DNA from: Leptidea sinapis
Taxonomy: Eukaryota > Arthropoda > Insecta > Lepidoptera > Pieridae
NCBI RefSeq assembly: GCF_905404315.1
Contig: NC_066287.1
Location: 8,308,001 to 8,372,000, forward strand
Direction: 5' to 3'
Length of the DNA stretch: 64,000 nt
Position numbers and translations under genes: made by a program. Shown here one piece after another: positions 12,301-21,341 of the stretch (positions within the stretch are counted from its first letter, which is position 1; every line of letters starts with the position of its first letter). Below the pieces are notes generated by a model, which searched no databases, was not told the DNA's origin, and saw nothing but the letters and a program-made list of their open reading frames with translations.

Positions 12301-15300
12301 CAATATTAAGGACGCATTCTCAAAACAGAGAGGTATCGAATCACACCACTACATTGACACCGCTCAAACACATACACGTACTTAAAGTTAGTAGCGGGAA
12401 TCAAAAGAATTTGATACTTTAGCAAGTTTGAATTTTATTTTTTTTAATACCTATGTATTTTTGATAATTGGTTGATGTATTAGTTAGACCGTTTAGTAGT
12501 TAAATATTAGAACTATAGATGGCAATTCTGTCGCATAACGTCGTGTGCAGTAAACGCAGTTTTTTTTAAATCCAAGATGGCCGCCGCGCAAAATTATGAT
12601 TTCAACATTATGGATATCGTATCCGAGGTTCTCGAGGGTGCAGAGAACGAATTTGGTATCATTTTTGAAGTGAAACTTCTTTGCCCGCATGAGGGTAAAA
12701 TTTTTACGGATGAAACGGAATAAAGTGTCATGAAAATGAAGGACGTTTTTACCCAAGAAGAGGGGAGGCAGATTGAGTTTGATTGAGATTGAGAGACATT
12801 CGCAGCAGTAGCAGACGGTACCGCTATGAAGTAAAACAACTTCACTACTAGCGTTGTATCATGCAGGTATAGCGCCCGGCCACGAGTAAGTAGAACATCT
12901 TCCCTACTAGCTTTGTATTATGCAGGTTTAATGATTAACAATAATTAGTAAAACATCTAATAATTTCTAATACTAACAAAAATCAATTGGTTTAGACAAC
13001 AGATTAAGATAATTATTAATATAAACGAGATTTAAAAATTGGTTTTCACATATAAGTTTCACTTCTGACATCTGTACTTTGTACGCATGCCATTTTTTGT
13101 GTTGTCTGGTGCTTTGGACTTAGCTTTCCCCCAAAGGACACCTCCCCTACAAGTGGAGTTGAAAAAAATACTGGAGACTTACCTTGTGGGGTATCGTTGC
13201 ATAGGTCTTTGAATGTTAGATTCAGGTTTGATACATGACATTTTCTTTGGTGTTTTGAAAATAATGCGGGATTAAGGAAGATATACGTTACATTTATCTA
13301 ATAGCTTATACCTTATGATTACAATATCCATTGAAATAACTCTTCTTGGCATAATATGGTGGTAATTATTAATAAGAAGGGTAGAGCTTCTTGTGGTTAA
13401 TAAAAGGATGAAAATTTTTTTTTGCATGTAGGGTATCATTAGGTAGGTCTTTCAAAATCAAATTTTGAGATTTTTTTATTAGATTGGTAACGGAATGAAT
13501 TTTGTAAATATTGTGGGTGAAAAGTCGAAACGTAAATATTTATATATTTAGGGAATGAAGAATTAATTTAGCATGTTGGATATGATAAGACAGGCCTTTT
13601 ATAATATAATTTAAGTTTATGAATGAATTCTAAATTTGACGATGTAAATGACACCCATGAAGAAAATTTTGTAGATTTCATAGGCGCCATCGTGGATTTC
13701 GATTTTGACCCAATATTCTTTAGTGTTGACCCCGAAAACCATGAAAATGACACCCATTATAAGAAGTTGGTAAATTTCATAGTCGCCATCTTGAAATTGG
13801 ATTTTGACCCGAAATTCGTTATTGTTAAGCCCGAAAACCATGAAAACGACACCCATGAAGAGAGGTTTGTAAATTTCATAGGCACCATCTTGGATTTGGA
13901 TTTTGAGCCGATATTCGTTATGGTTGACCCCGAAAACCACGAAAATGACACCCATGAAGAGAAGTTGGTAAATTTCATAGGCGCCATCTTGGATTTCGAT
14001 TTTGACCCGATATTCGTTATTGTTGACCCCGAAAACCATGAAAATGACACCCATGAAGCTAAGTTGGTTAATTCATATGCGCCATCTTGGATTTCGATTT
14101 TGACTCGATCTTCGTTATTGTTGACCCCGAAAACCATGAAAATGACACCCATGAAGAGAAGTTGGTAATTTTCAGAGGCGCCATCTTGGATTTCGATTTT
14201 GACCCGATATTCGTTATTGTTGACCCCGAAAACCATGAAACTGACACCCATGAAGAGAAGTTGGTGAAATTCATAGGCACCATCTTGGATTTCGATTTTG
14301 ACCCGATGCCGATTTAATATAGACCTTATATTTAGAGATGAACTTAAAAATCACTAATTCTTCAAAAAAATACAGAAACATAATTTTTTGAAAATCTGAC
14401 TGCTAACAAAATATGTAAAGTATCAAAAACAGTATTGTAGAGCTTATAAAGAATATTCATGTTCGTACAGCGATCTTTCCGAGTACGAGCTGCTGCTTAC
14501 AACCGACACAGTGTCTACCCACGACGGCGGCCGAGCGCGGACTGACGTTGTTTCGATAGATCTTTCTGTGCAATACAAAATAAAATAACCCTTAATACCA
14601 CACTTTAAAGCTCATGCTTATCAGAAAAATATATGAATTTTAGACGATTCATTTATATTTTTTTCTGAGATTATTTATAACATATTCATTAATTTATTTC
14701 CCGTGTTTTTGAAAATATTATATCTGCATTCCTTACGTAATTTTTAAGAGACAAAAATGTATAAGTAGTAGCAGAAAACTGATCCTGAATGAAGCCCCAT
14801 TTCGTCAATTTTGTGTGAAGAGGTAACGGATTATCGTTTTTACGACATAAAATATCAAAATTTCAAAGCCTAAATTTCCCGCTAATTGGAGATAAAGAAG
14901 TAATCTATTTGTGACAATTTTTAGTTTTGTTAGATTTAGTTTCATTTCATCACAAACTCTACCGAAAAATATCTTATTTTTGTCGGATTCGTAAACGCGT
15001 CCTTAAGCACCGATCACTACCATTAAAATTAGTAAAAAAATACTCTAAGCTTGGTGGCCTACATTAACGTGACATTGGCAAACTTGTGGTATACCTTCCA
15101 CAGGAGCCATAGCAGGAAGAACAGAATAGAATAGAATCATAGATCGATCTATAGGTTTCAATTTTAAAAAATGTAGTTTTATCCGTGTTATAATGAGCAA
15201 CAGCTACAATAACATGAGAATAAAAATTTAAATTACGCCACTATACACAAGTCTGTAATAGCGGAGATGGGACATTGGGTGATCCGGAAAGCAGAAGACC

Positions 15301-18300
15301 CCGGTTCGAATCCATATGTCCTATTAGTTTTTTTTGTCAAGTCTTGTACATTCTTAAAAATCCGAGCAATGCTCGGTCGTCGGGATATTAATTATTATTA
15401 AATTATATTAATTATTAAATTATACTAAAACAAAGAGATGGTGTCACCATATAGTAAATATAAATTTACCTAATGTATTGTGAACAGCATCTCTCTCATC
15501 AGGTACTTGTTCATCCAGACGGGCTAGGTTGTGCAACAAGAGGGCTGCACACTCCGCTTCGGCCAGTGCGCTGATCAACTCTTCAGCGCCCTCCTCACTT
15601 TCATGAAGAATATCAACATCTGTTAACTCCTGTGATCAATTTGAAATTATTTTTGCATTTGGTTATTTCTTTACATAATAAGTACAATCACATTACATAT
15701 ATTAACCATACAAACTAGTATTATATATTAAAGGGTATATATAGTGTCTGATTACATATCAGGTGTACATTGGTGTACATAATGTTGCCAAAACACTATG
15801 TAATAATAATTATACTAAATGAATTGAATTTTTTAAATAACTAATATCAATAATATAAACTAAATTTTTCCTTACAAGTTAACATACACATATCAAAAAA
15901 GAATAATTTTATATAACTTTACTGATTCTTTTTAGCAAGACTAAGATATAAAACAAAATAAAATATCAAATAGATATTTTTTAAGTCAGCATGTGAATGA
16001 ATGTAACTCCAAACAGTCTGTAACTTTTACTTCAATTTATCATACAAGTTAAAATTGTACCAATCTTTACTAGAGCTAATAATCCAATGAGTACATGGAT
16101 CACATATCTTAGTAACTTTGCTCAACTCACCAGTTTTGAAATGGAATAAAACAAATATTTTTTTTTTAAAATGACATGGCATTTACTTTAGCCTCTGAAA
16201 TTATAATTTAATTAAGACTTCTGGCATATGATCTCTACGGCTGGATCGGAGTTAGTCTAATACTGTGACTTTTCCAACATATTTGCAACCATATATCGGC
16301 AATAACACAACGAATGTTATCGACCAACTAGACTAGACTAGAGACTTCACATATCCCCACAAAAAATAGCCATGCGGCGTTTTTACATTAGATTTTGTGT
16401 AAAATTACATTTACATTCTTTATTATTTTTACATTCTTATTATTATTTTAGTTAAACCAATGTTTCAATACCTTTCCAGATCTCATTTTCAGGGCCATTG
16501 CATCTGCACTAAAAATCGAATGCCCGCTCTAATATTTAATATGAATACTTTAAAAATAAACTTACTTGCAACAAATGTACAACTTTTGTAGATATATCTG
16601 TGTTGTCATGGGACAGCAACTCCAGTACAGAACTGATGCATTTAAGCTCCACTAATATGGGGTACTGATCTGGTACTGTTGCAACTGCACTCAAGTCCTA
16701 AACATAAAATCTTTTTTTAAGAGCAACAAAGAGACCATATTAGACAAAGTTAACTGACTAATCGAATCTAGCAATCCTAAAGTCAAGTTCGCGTTTTATT
16801 ACACTCAGCAAAATTTTATCAAAGCAAAGTCTATTAAGTGTTCTTAAGACTTTCCTTACCTAAAACTTAGCTGAGTATGGTAAATGCGAACTTGACTTTT
16901 GCATTGGGCTGTTTAACCCTCCACATACAAGGTGACTAGAACTCACATGCCATACTAGGTGGGGTTTGTTATACGCCAGAAATAAAACGTAATAACCTAA
17001 TTAACTTCTAACCTAATTATCATCTGCATCATCATCGGACTTTTCTTCTTCATTCATATATTCCAAGTCAAAATCAACGTTTTCTTCGGTCAATACTCGT
17101 AATATTTCGTCTTCCGATAGATGACACATTTTTTATTAATATTATTACCGGCTAACAATATTTTTTCACATTGAACATCATAAAATAACACATGAATAAA
17201 TAAAAAACAAAAGTAGTTACACATTCCTTTTGAGCCACGCGCAATACAAGCTGGAGTGTGCGATTCCCAAGCACACTTTACGCTTTGTGTTACGCGCTTC
17301 GAAGACGCCCGACTAAATACTTCGCACAAATCGGAGGGGCAACATCGCATTTGCAGTTATTGAGAAAACGAATTCGATAGTCTTTTTTGTTAAAATAAAT
17401 ATTTGAAATTATCAACCGTACACAACTTGTACATGGAGGGTTAAGCTTAAGCTCAGTATAATTTGACCTTAACTCAATATTATATATCTCATATACATTG
17501 AGAAAGTACAGAAGTACACTCACATCAACTCACAAGGGTTAGCAAGCAGAGAGTATACAAGACGACGCAAGTGATATATGTACACTCTCGCATTTGTCAT
17601 ACCCCATAATCCCTGAGTGAGTGAACAGCCACCATAAAAGGTGTTGTCTCCATCACATTGACGACACTTCAGCTTCAATCGTTTAGTGAAAAAAAAAACC
17701 CTTTCGATCTTATTATCTACAATACATACATACTAATACAAAAAGATAACAAACCTGCAGAGCCTCATAAAGATCAACTTCACTATCCAAAAACTTTTCA
17801 GGCTGATCTGGAAATTTTATTCTCATTTCTCTATTCTTCAAAACTTTTTTTTCAAAATTGAGAACCAACTTTTTAACTGCAGTATCATCTAGTACTTCAC
17901 CCTGAAATATAAAAACCCAAATGTTATAGATGTTATTGAGTAATTATTTTAGAATTTAACATTATCTTTGACATTCATAAGTGTCATTTCTAACTTAAAT
18001 AATTTATGACTTCTTATGATGAGCAGAAGGTGTACCAATACCATAATATACCTGTAATTTAAGCAGACATATTTCTAACACCCATAAATTTTCAACAAGA
18101 ATGCTCAATTTAAAAAAAAATGATGTATAGACAGAGCCTCCCAATATATAATTACGGTAACATGGCATCTAGATGGGTTTAGAGATATGTATATACTGTG
18201 TTTAAATAATTCATTGTTATTAAAATGAAATAAAATACTATAATTAAATACAATGTATTCATGTTTCACATACAAAAAGCAGATAAAGGTCTATATATAT

Positions 18301-19257
18301 TTTTTTATGATATTGACACACTTTTTACACAAATTATCTTGCAAGTTAAGCATATATAGCCTGTGTTATGGGTTACAAGACAACGATATATAACGATGAA
18401 ACATACATAAATTCATATAAATATACATAAATACATTTAAAAATCCATGACTCGGAAACAAACATCCATATTCATCATATAAATGCTTGCACCTACCGGG
18501 ATTCGAACCTGGGACCTCTAGCTTAGTAGGTAGGATCACTAACCACTCAGCTATACAGGTCGTCAAATAAATTGTATGAATAATGCTGAAAATAATAGTA
18601 ATAATTTTTCCAACTTTCAGTATTGGTGATATCCTATGATACATCTTTTTCACCTTAATACAAGGTGAAAAACTTATATTGTGCATTTACATATATTATT
18701 TCTTGACTGAGATTTTGGTACAAACTGACTAAAATTGTGCAGAATTCAATGCAGTTAACAAATTTGTTTGCAACATTGTATGCAAGACCCAAGAAATTCA
18801 GGGTATGAAAGATATATCTCTAATTGAGGAAAAATTAATATTATACCTGTAGGTATAATAACATATAACTACTAAATATTTAAAAAATCTTCAAATAATA
18901 CTTCTTAATGTATTATAATTTGACACACCTCTGTTATTTCGTTTTCAACAAATTTCAAGATATCCTCTTTTTCCTTGTCAGATAGAGCCGGTTCTTTTGG
19001 AAATGTCTTATTTTGATTTGTTTTAGATTTATCAGTCTTTATAGTGCGACGAATTTTACTTGACTTAATACTTTCGTCATCTGAATCTTCCAGATCATCT
19101 TCATTGGGTCGCTTAGGGGTAGGTGTAGGCTAAAAACATGTTTCACAAAAACAGTTATTTATATCTTAATCCCAATATTAGTAAATATCAAAAAAAATCA
19201 CAACAAATATTTGATGGAAAACCCAACCTTAAACGAGAGTAATTCGACGACATCCAT
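3336..19257 (-). CDS. CTNNBL1: Beta-catenin-like protein 1 (complete, 13 coding exons)
   Basis: This ARM-repeat nuclear protein binds CDC5L in the PRP19 spliceosome complex (family knowledge). Coding exons in transcript order: 19257-19228, 19129-18929, 17901-17755, 16697-16566, 15629-15470, 11581-11490, 11410-11279, 9712-9564, 8493-8318, 7557-7391, 5692-5597, 4092-3996, 3424-3336. All junctions are GT-AG, the phases agree, and the total is 1668 nt (555 aa; human 563). The start MDVVELLSF matches the conserved N-terminus. Other hallmark blocks are RIKFPDQPEKF, LPFDANKLYATEIL, GEIDGIDVLLQQL, NKFVDILGLRT, FTENDLEKVDRL and LRRLSGGLFTLQ. The segment before the last block is shorter than in vertebrates. 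Exon 2 encodes an acidic/basic low-complexity region containing PKRP, a possible nuclear localisation signal. Introns carry many transposons, including two tandem arrays; none interrupts an exon. Confidence 0.97.
4313..4871. mobile_element. MITE with ~40-bp terminal inverted repeats
   Basis: The left end (gagatcccaccgctcgatac) and the reverse complement of the right end (aagatcccaccgctcgattc) match over about 40 bp, including the following aggtacg and poly-T. The interior is AT-rich and non-coding. It lies in the CTNNBL1 intron between exons 11 and 12. Confidence 0.8.
5047..5081. repeat. Hairpin, 13-bp arms
   Basis: Perfect arms aaaactctgccta and taggcagagtttt are separated by 9 bases, inside a CTNNBL1 intron. 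No function is evident. Confidence 0.6.
5791..6030 (-). repeat. Dispersed repeat family A, copy 1
   Basis: Reverse-strand copy of a repeat also found at 34449-34705, 50022-50228 and 62966-63203. Diagnostic blocks on the repeat's own strand are gaagggcgccgtagct, gtctcaaggtgacgagcgc and agctgaacgtcctgctcgt. No coding potential was seen. It is probably a SINE or the 3' part of a LINE; it abuts a LINE fragment starting near 6056. Confidence 0.75.
6056..6680 (+). mobile_element. LINE family B fragment (reverse transcriptase C-terminus and 3' end)
   Basis: A decayed frame from about 6100 reads YGILVWRHAADID followed by LQKRAFRAIYQ and SLKEKFKKINI. This is the conserved C-terminal end of CR1/Jockey-type LINE reverse transcriptases. 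Stops and frameshifts are present. The 3' tail at about 6560-6680 (ttcttgcgccgcttcttctc, gtggtagt) recurs at 40690-40800 and 56352-56455. It is 5'-truncated and lies in a CTNNBL1 intron. Confidence 0.75.
6905..7030 (+). mobile_element. LINE family D, 3'-end fragment
   Basis: Contains gcggcaacgctcctgtgatt, gttgcaaga, gtgggcggcggtgatcac and ctcgtttatcctc followed by an A-rich tail. These are the diagnostic 3' sequences of the Jockey-like LINE whose longest copy is at 31885-34372. Confidence 0.75.
7091..7350 (+). mobile_element. MITE family M1, copy 1
   Basis: A ~225-260-bp element starting ataacttatacgtctagata and ending near agacgtataaaatatgatct. The internal block ctcgcgatttgtatgacact is shared with the copies at 7680, 36592, 55149 and 56119. 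The terminal repeats are related to ttatacgtctagataga. It lies about 40 bp from CTNNBL1 exon 10 (7391-7557). Confidence 0.8.
7680..7806 (-). mobile_element. MITE family M1, inverted partial copy
   Basis: The reverse complement reads cactcgcgatttgtatgaca, then gtgtgcgtga and the 3' terminal repeat. It is therefore the 3' half of M1 in the opposite orientation to the copy at 7091-7350. The two copies flank CTNNBL1 exon 10. Confidence 0.75.
9265..9425 (-). repeat. Dispersed repeat family C, copy 1
   Basis: Contains aaacacgtgtttcgcctcta and gttgactcgccaaa. The reverse complement of the same blocks occurs at about 26250-26370. Unclassified interspersed repeat in a CTNNBL1 intron. Confidence 0.55.
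9720..9926. repeat. Degenerate ~65-bp minisatellite, left part
   Basis: Imperfect tandem units share the core ggacagttcgtcccagtcat, then aaatattcctagtgagc and aaagtaacaaaacattt. The array stops at a TTAA (9927-9930) and resumes after a second TTAA at 10946-10949. Confidence 0.7.
9931..10945. mobile_element. TTAA-flanked insertion carrying a 100-bp tandem array
   Basis: The left end TTAA-ggcgagattatccc and the reverse complement of the right end TTAA-ggcgctatagtcct are similar (about 12 of 16 positions after TTAA). Removing the insert rejoins the flanking ~65-bp minisatellite in register (ctagtgagc...TTAA...gtaacaaaacattttt). This supports insertion at TTAA with target duplication, as in the piggyBac superfamily. 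The interior holds a GC-rich stretch (about 9980-10070) and the tandem array at 10185-10522. No transposase was seen. Confidence 0.65.
10185..10522. repeat. 100-bp tandem array
   Basis: The block atgatttcaacaatatgggt starts at 10191, 10291 and 10391, with a variant at 10491, giving a period of exactly 100 bp. Each unit contains gaggttctcgagggtgc and ccaagatggccgcc. Short overlapping open frames on both strands are a by-product of the repeat, since 100 is not divisible by three. A solitary related unit lies at 12567-12672. Confidence 0.95.
10950..11155. repeat. Degenerate ~65-bp minisatellite, right part
   Basis: Continues the units seen at 9720-9926. The cores gatggtccgtcccagtcac, gacagttcgtcccagtcat and gacagttagtccatgtcat each follow aacaaaacattttt-like spacers. 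It lies in the same CTNNBL1 intron. Confidence 0.7.
11690..12300 (+). mobile_element. Internally deleted LINE remnant (endonuclease piece joined to RT C-terminus)
   Basis: About 11715-11830 translates to RVALLKLNFENTLLSV followed by QVYASTENPSEEEIENF, a typical LINE endonuclease segment. About 11921-12190 encodes the C-terminal zinc-binding segment CECGLDEGNVDHLFVNC (CxC...H...C) seen at the end of LINE ORF2. The reverse transcriptase that should lie between them is missing, so the copy is internally deleted and dead. It sits between CTNNBL1 exons 5 and 6. Confidence 0.65.
12567..12672. repeat. Solitary unit of the ~100-bp repeat
   Basis: Contains ccaagatggccgccgcgcaa, atgatttcaacattatgg and gaggttctcgagggtgcaga, closely matching the array units at 10185-10522. 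Confidence 0.9.
13640..14312. repeat. 99-bp tandem array, about 6.7 units
   Basis: The block gacacccat starts at 13650, 13749, 13848, 13947, 14046, 14144 and 14243: five intervals of 99 bp, one of 98 bp, then 99 bp. Because 99 is a multiple of three, long repetitive open frames exist on both strands, but the 98-bp unit breaks them. Each unit contains ggcgccatcttggatttc and gttgaccccgaaaaccatga. On the reverse strand relative to the 10185 array it is homologous to those units. It lies in the intron between CTNNBL1 exons 5 and 6. Confidence 0.95.
15240..15320 (+). repeat. Possible degenerate tRNA-derived SINE
   Basis: Contains a B-box-like ccggttcgaatcc with an upstream ggtgatccgg. The A box is poor and no tRNA cloverleaf can be folded, so a decayed SINE is likelier than a tRNA gene. 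Confidence 0.35.
16917..17440. mobile_element. Short piggyBac-like element with TTAA duplication
   Basis: Ends are ccctccacatacaag and cttgtacatggaggg, an inverted repeat of about 15 bp. They are flanked by TTAA at 16913-16916 and 17441-17444, the target duplication diagnostic of piggyBac. At 524 bp it is far too short for a functional element. It keeps only a remnant of an N-terminal reading frame (17013-17129, minus). Confidence 0.85.
17013..17129 (-). pseudogene. Remnant of a piggyBac transposase N-terminus
   Basis: A 38-residue acidic frame begins MCHLSEDEILRVLTEEN and ends KSDDDADDN. It resembles the acidic start common in piggyBac transposases, which is followed by the catalytic DDD domain in intact elements. 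That domain is absent. It lies wholly inside the element at 16917-17440. Only composition and position support this call. Confidence 0.45.
18360..18570 (-). mobile_element. tRNA-derived SINE
   Basis: On the minus strand a polymerase III A box (tagctgagtggttagtg) is followed by a B box (ggttcgaatccc). After them comes a ~140-bp tRNA-unrelated body ending atatcgttgtcttgtaaccc. The acceptor stem does not pair, so this is a SINE and not a tRNA gene. It lies in the intron between CTNNBL1 exons 2 and 3. Confidence 0.85.
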
Positions 19258-20062
19258 TATACCATATGAATCACCAAAACACAGGTAAAGTGATTATAAT
19301 ATTATCTGTCACTAATTTTAAACTTATCTATTAAATTAGTATCTCATCTCTTAATGAAAATTTAAACAGTATAAAAACATATCAACATTTTTTAAGGTTA
19401 TGTATGACATTTTATTGACATTGACAATTGTCATGTAAACAATATTACTTTTTTCTATGGCAGAAAAAATGTGTTCCAGTGTAGGTAAGCAATAAAGTAG
19501 CCAGTAAATAATTAGTAACTTAGTTTTATTTATTTAGACTTTAGATCATTGGTAATAACACCATCACCTCAAACCAAAATACAATAAAATATTTTTTCAC
19601 GATTACAAGAAAAACCCCCGTAAGATTTATGGGCAAAAAGTATTCTTGTTGTAGGCTAGACCTCCATTTTACATACCATATTTATAATACATAAATATTT
19701 GTCGTATACTTTGACTAGATATTAACTAGACATATACTAAATGTTTCAGAGAAAGTGCAATACCAAAACCAATTTCGTCGCAGCATCATCGCGTCCTGGC
19801 ACAACCAAGACCTTCAGTCATTTTAACATGGAACCACAATAGAACATTTTAATTTTATGAAAAAGTTGTGCTACATGCGGTTGCAAGTTTTTTATTTTAT
19901 TAGGAAAACAAACAGTATTACATGACATAAATAGGTTAAAAAAAGTATAAATCTATATTATTACCATTTACAGTTTTCGCATATAAGAATCCAGTAATCC
20001 TAGCGCAGCTTGGGTAATGGACTTGACATAATATATATTTTATATTAGGAGAATAATTAAAT

Positions 20063-20300
20063 AAGGTACACCGTATATGACTTTTTGTACTTTAATTATA
20101 TTTATAAGTAGTCTATCTAGAGTTGTTTCAATCAAATGTTACACAAATTCTGTAGCTTGCATAATTTTTGTAAATATTGCATCGGAAATAATTAGTCACA
20201 AGGAGGAATACATTAGATCTTTTGTAGGACTTTAAGTAGTGTAAGACTATATTTTTAAGACCTGAATTTTGAGTGAATATATTTTTAAAGGAATAATCAA
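20063..20300 (+). repeat. Dispersed repeat family E, copy 1
   Basis: Shares about 240 bp with 27759-28015 in the same orientation, including tttgtactttaattatatt, taagtagtctatctagagtt and catcggaaataat. Both begin at tacaccgtatatg. It lies in the 2.1-kb region between the divergent start codons of CTNNBL1 and the 21342 gene. Confidence 0.8.
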
Positions 20301-20535
20301 AAATATATATAATACATAATTGGGGAGATATCCACCATGACAACCGAGTTGAGGGACTGTCACCATACACTCGCAATACTAGTGAGTTAGGGCAACTACG
20401 CCGACGTTTATACACAATTTATTATTTTTAAAGTGAAACTTTTATTACATCGTCTCTAACTTTTTCGTGTGTGCGTATGTCGCGTGACGGTCGGGCGGCG
20501 CCGATAGTTTGCAGCAGCTGACCATGTAGTGTATA

Positions 20536-20566
20536 GACTATTACTCATTTGGAATGAGTAATAGTC
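20536..20566. repeat. Perfect 14-bp hairpin
   Basis: Arms gactattactcatt and aatgagtaatagtc flank a 3-base loop. It lies between the two divergent genes, about 780 bp upstream of the 21342 start codon. It could be a regulatory palindrome or a repeat end; nothing in the sequence decides. Confidence 0.6.
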
Positions 20567-21341
20567 CAAGCATAAAATTAAGATTGATAAAGCGATTTTT
20601 ATACCCTTATTGGAATATTATTCCAAAAATATAATGTGAAAAGAAGTTTCACTTTTACCGTGGTTTCATAAAACCACACAATCCTTTTTACTGTTTAGTT
20701 TTATTTTGTGTTTATTGCGCAATTATACTCACAAACGGAATTACATAGTTCTTTCAGTTTTTTATTTATAGCTACACAAATAAAACCCAGAAGAGTGAGA
20801 GTTATCAATTTAAAAACATAACAAATTATTTATAGCTATTTAAAGAGTAAATATTCACGAATATAAAAACCCAAATATCTTGGTATTGAAGAGAATTTGA
20901 TTGTATTGATTTGAGAAATTGGCCACATTCTTTGATGTTAGTAAAGCTGTTTGTAGATGCGAAGTTGATCCTAAAAACCAAACCTCCTCTGTATATTACG
21001 CTAGTAGGGAACATGTTATACGTACTGGGGCCACGTACTCCATGACCAGGCTGTATGGCGTCCTTGTCTTTACGTCTTGAAAGATGAAAATTCTAAGAAA
21101 AAAAATGTGAATGCCTTTTACCTTTGATGATGGCTGCATGCCTCTGCCTTTGCCTTGCCCAATAACAGGAAGAAATAAAAAAAATGTCTGCTTACCTAGC
21201 AAACTTTAGTGATTGACGGATTTAAAAAATGCGCAGGAAATGGGTTTTTTGGCGGGATACATAAATTATTCACATACAACAATTTTTAACGTGTGTTCAG
21301 TGTTGGTTTATCTTATAAAGTTCTTGAAATAAGGCATTCAA

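Larger units (their letters stand above)
12310..15002. mobile_element. Candidate TTAA-bounded element carrying the 99-bp array
   Basis: The left boundary reads TTAA-ggacgcatt (TTAA at 12306-12309) and the right boundary aacgcgtcc-TTAA (TTAA at 15003-15006). This gives a short inverted match, ggacgcrtt, next to TTAA on both sides. Inside are a solitary ~100-bp unit (12567-12672), the 99-bp array (13640-14312) and a GC-rich stretch near 14520. No transposase is visible. The boundaries rest on about ten bases and could be fortuitous. Confidence 0.35.
16771..17480. mobile_element. MITE family N, interrupted by a piggyBac-like element
   Basis: The segment 16771-16912 has inverted ends (aaagtcaagttcgcgttt near 16779; tgcgaacttgacttttgcat near 16884). 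Its sequence ...gacttttgcattgggctgt continues after the piggyBac insertion as gcttaagctcagtataattt. The homologous copy at 54535-54764 has these two blocks contiguous. The right limit near 17480 is approximate. Confidence 0.6.

Noticed and set aside
13617..14317. Repetitive 33-residue proteins encoded by the 99-bp array
   Set aside because: Frames are open on both strands simply because 99 is divisible by three; one 98-bp unit breaks them, and the array is intronic.
18480..18560. tRNA gene on the minus strand (A and B boxes present)
   Set aside because: The ends do not form an acceptor stem, and a SINE-like body follows, so it is a tRNA-derived SINE.
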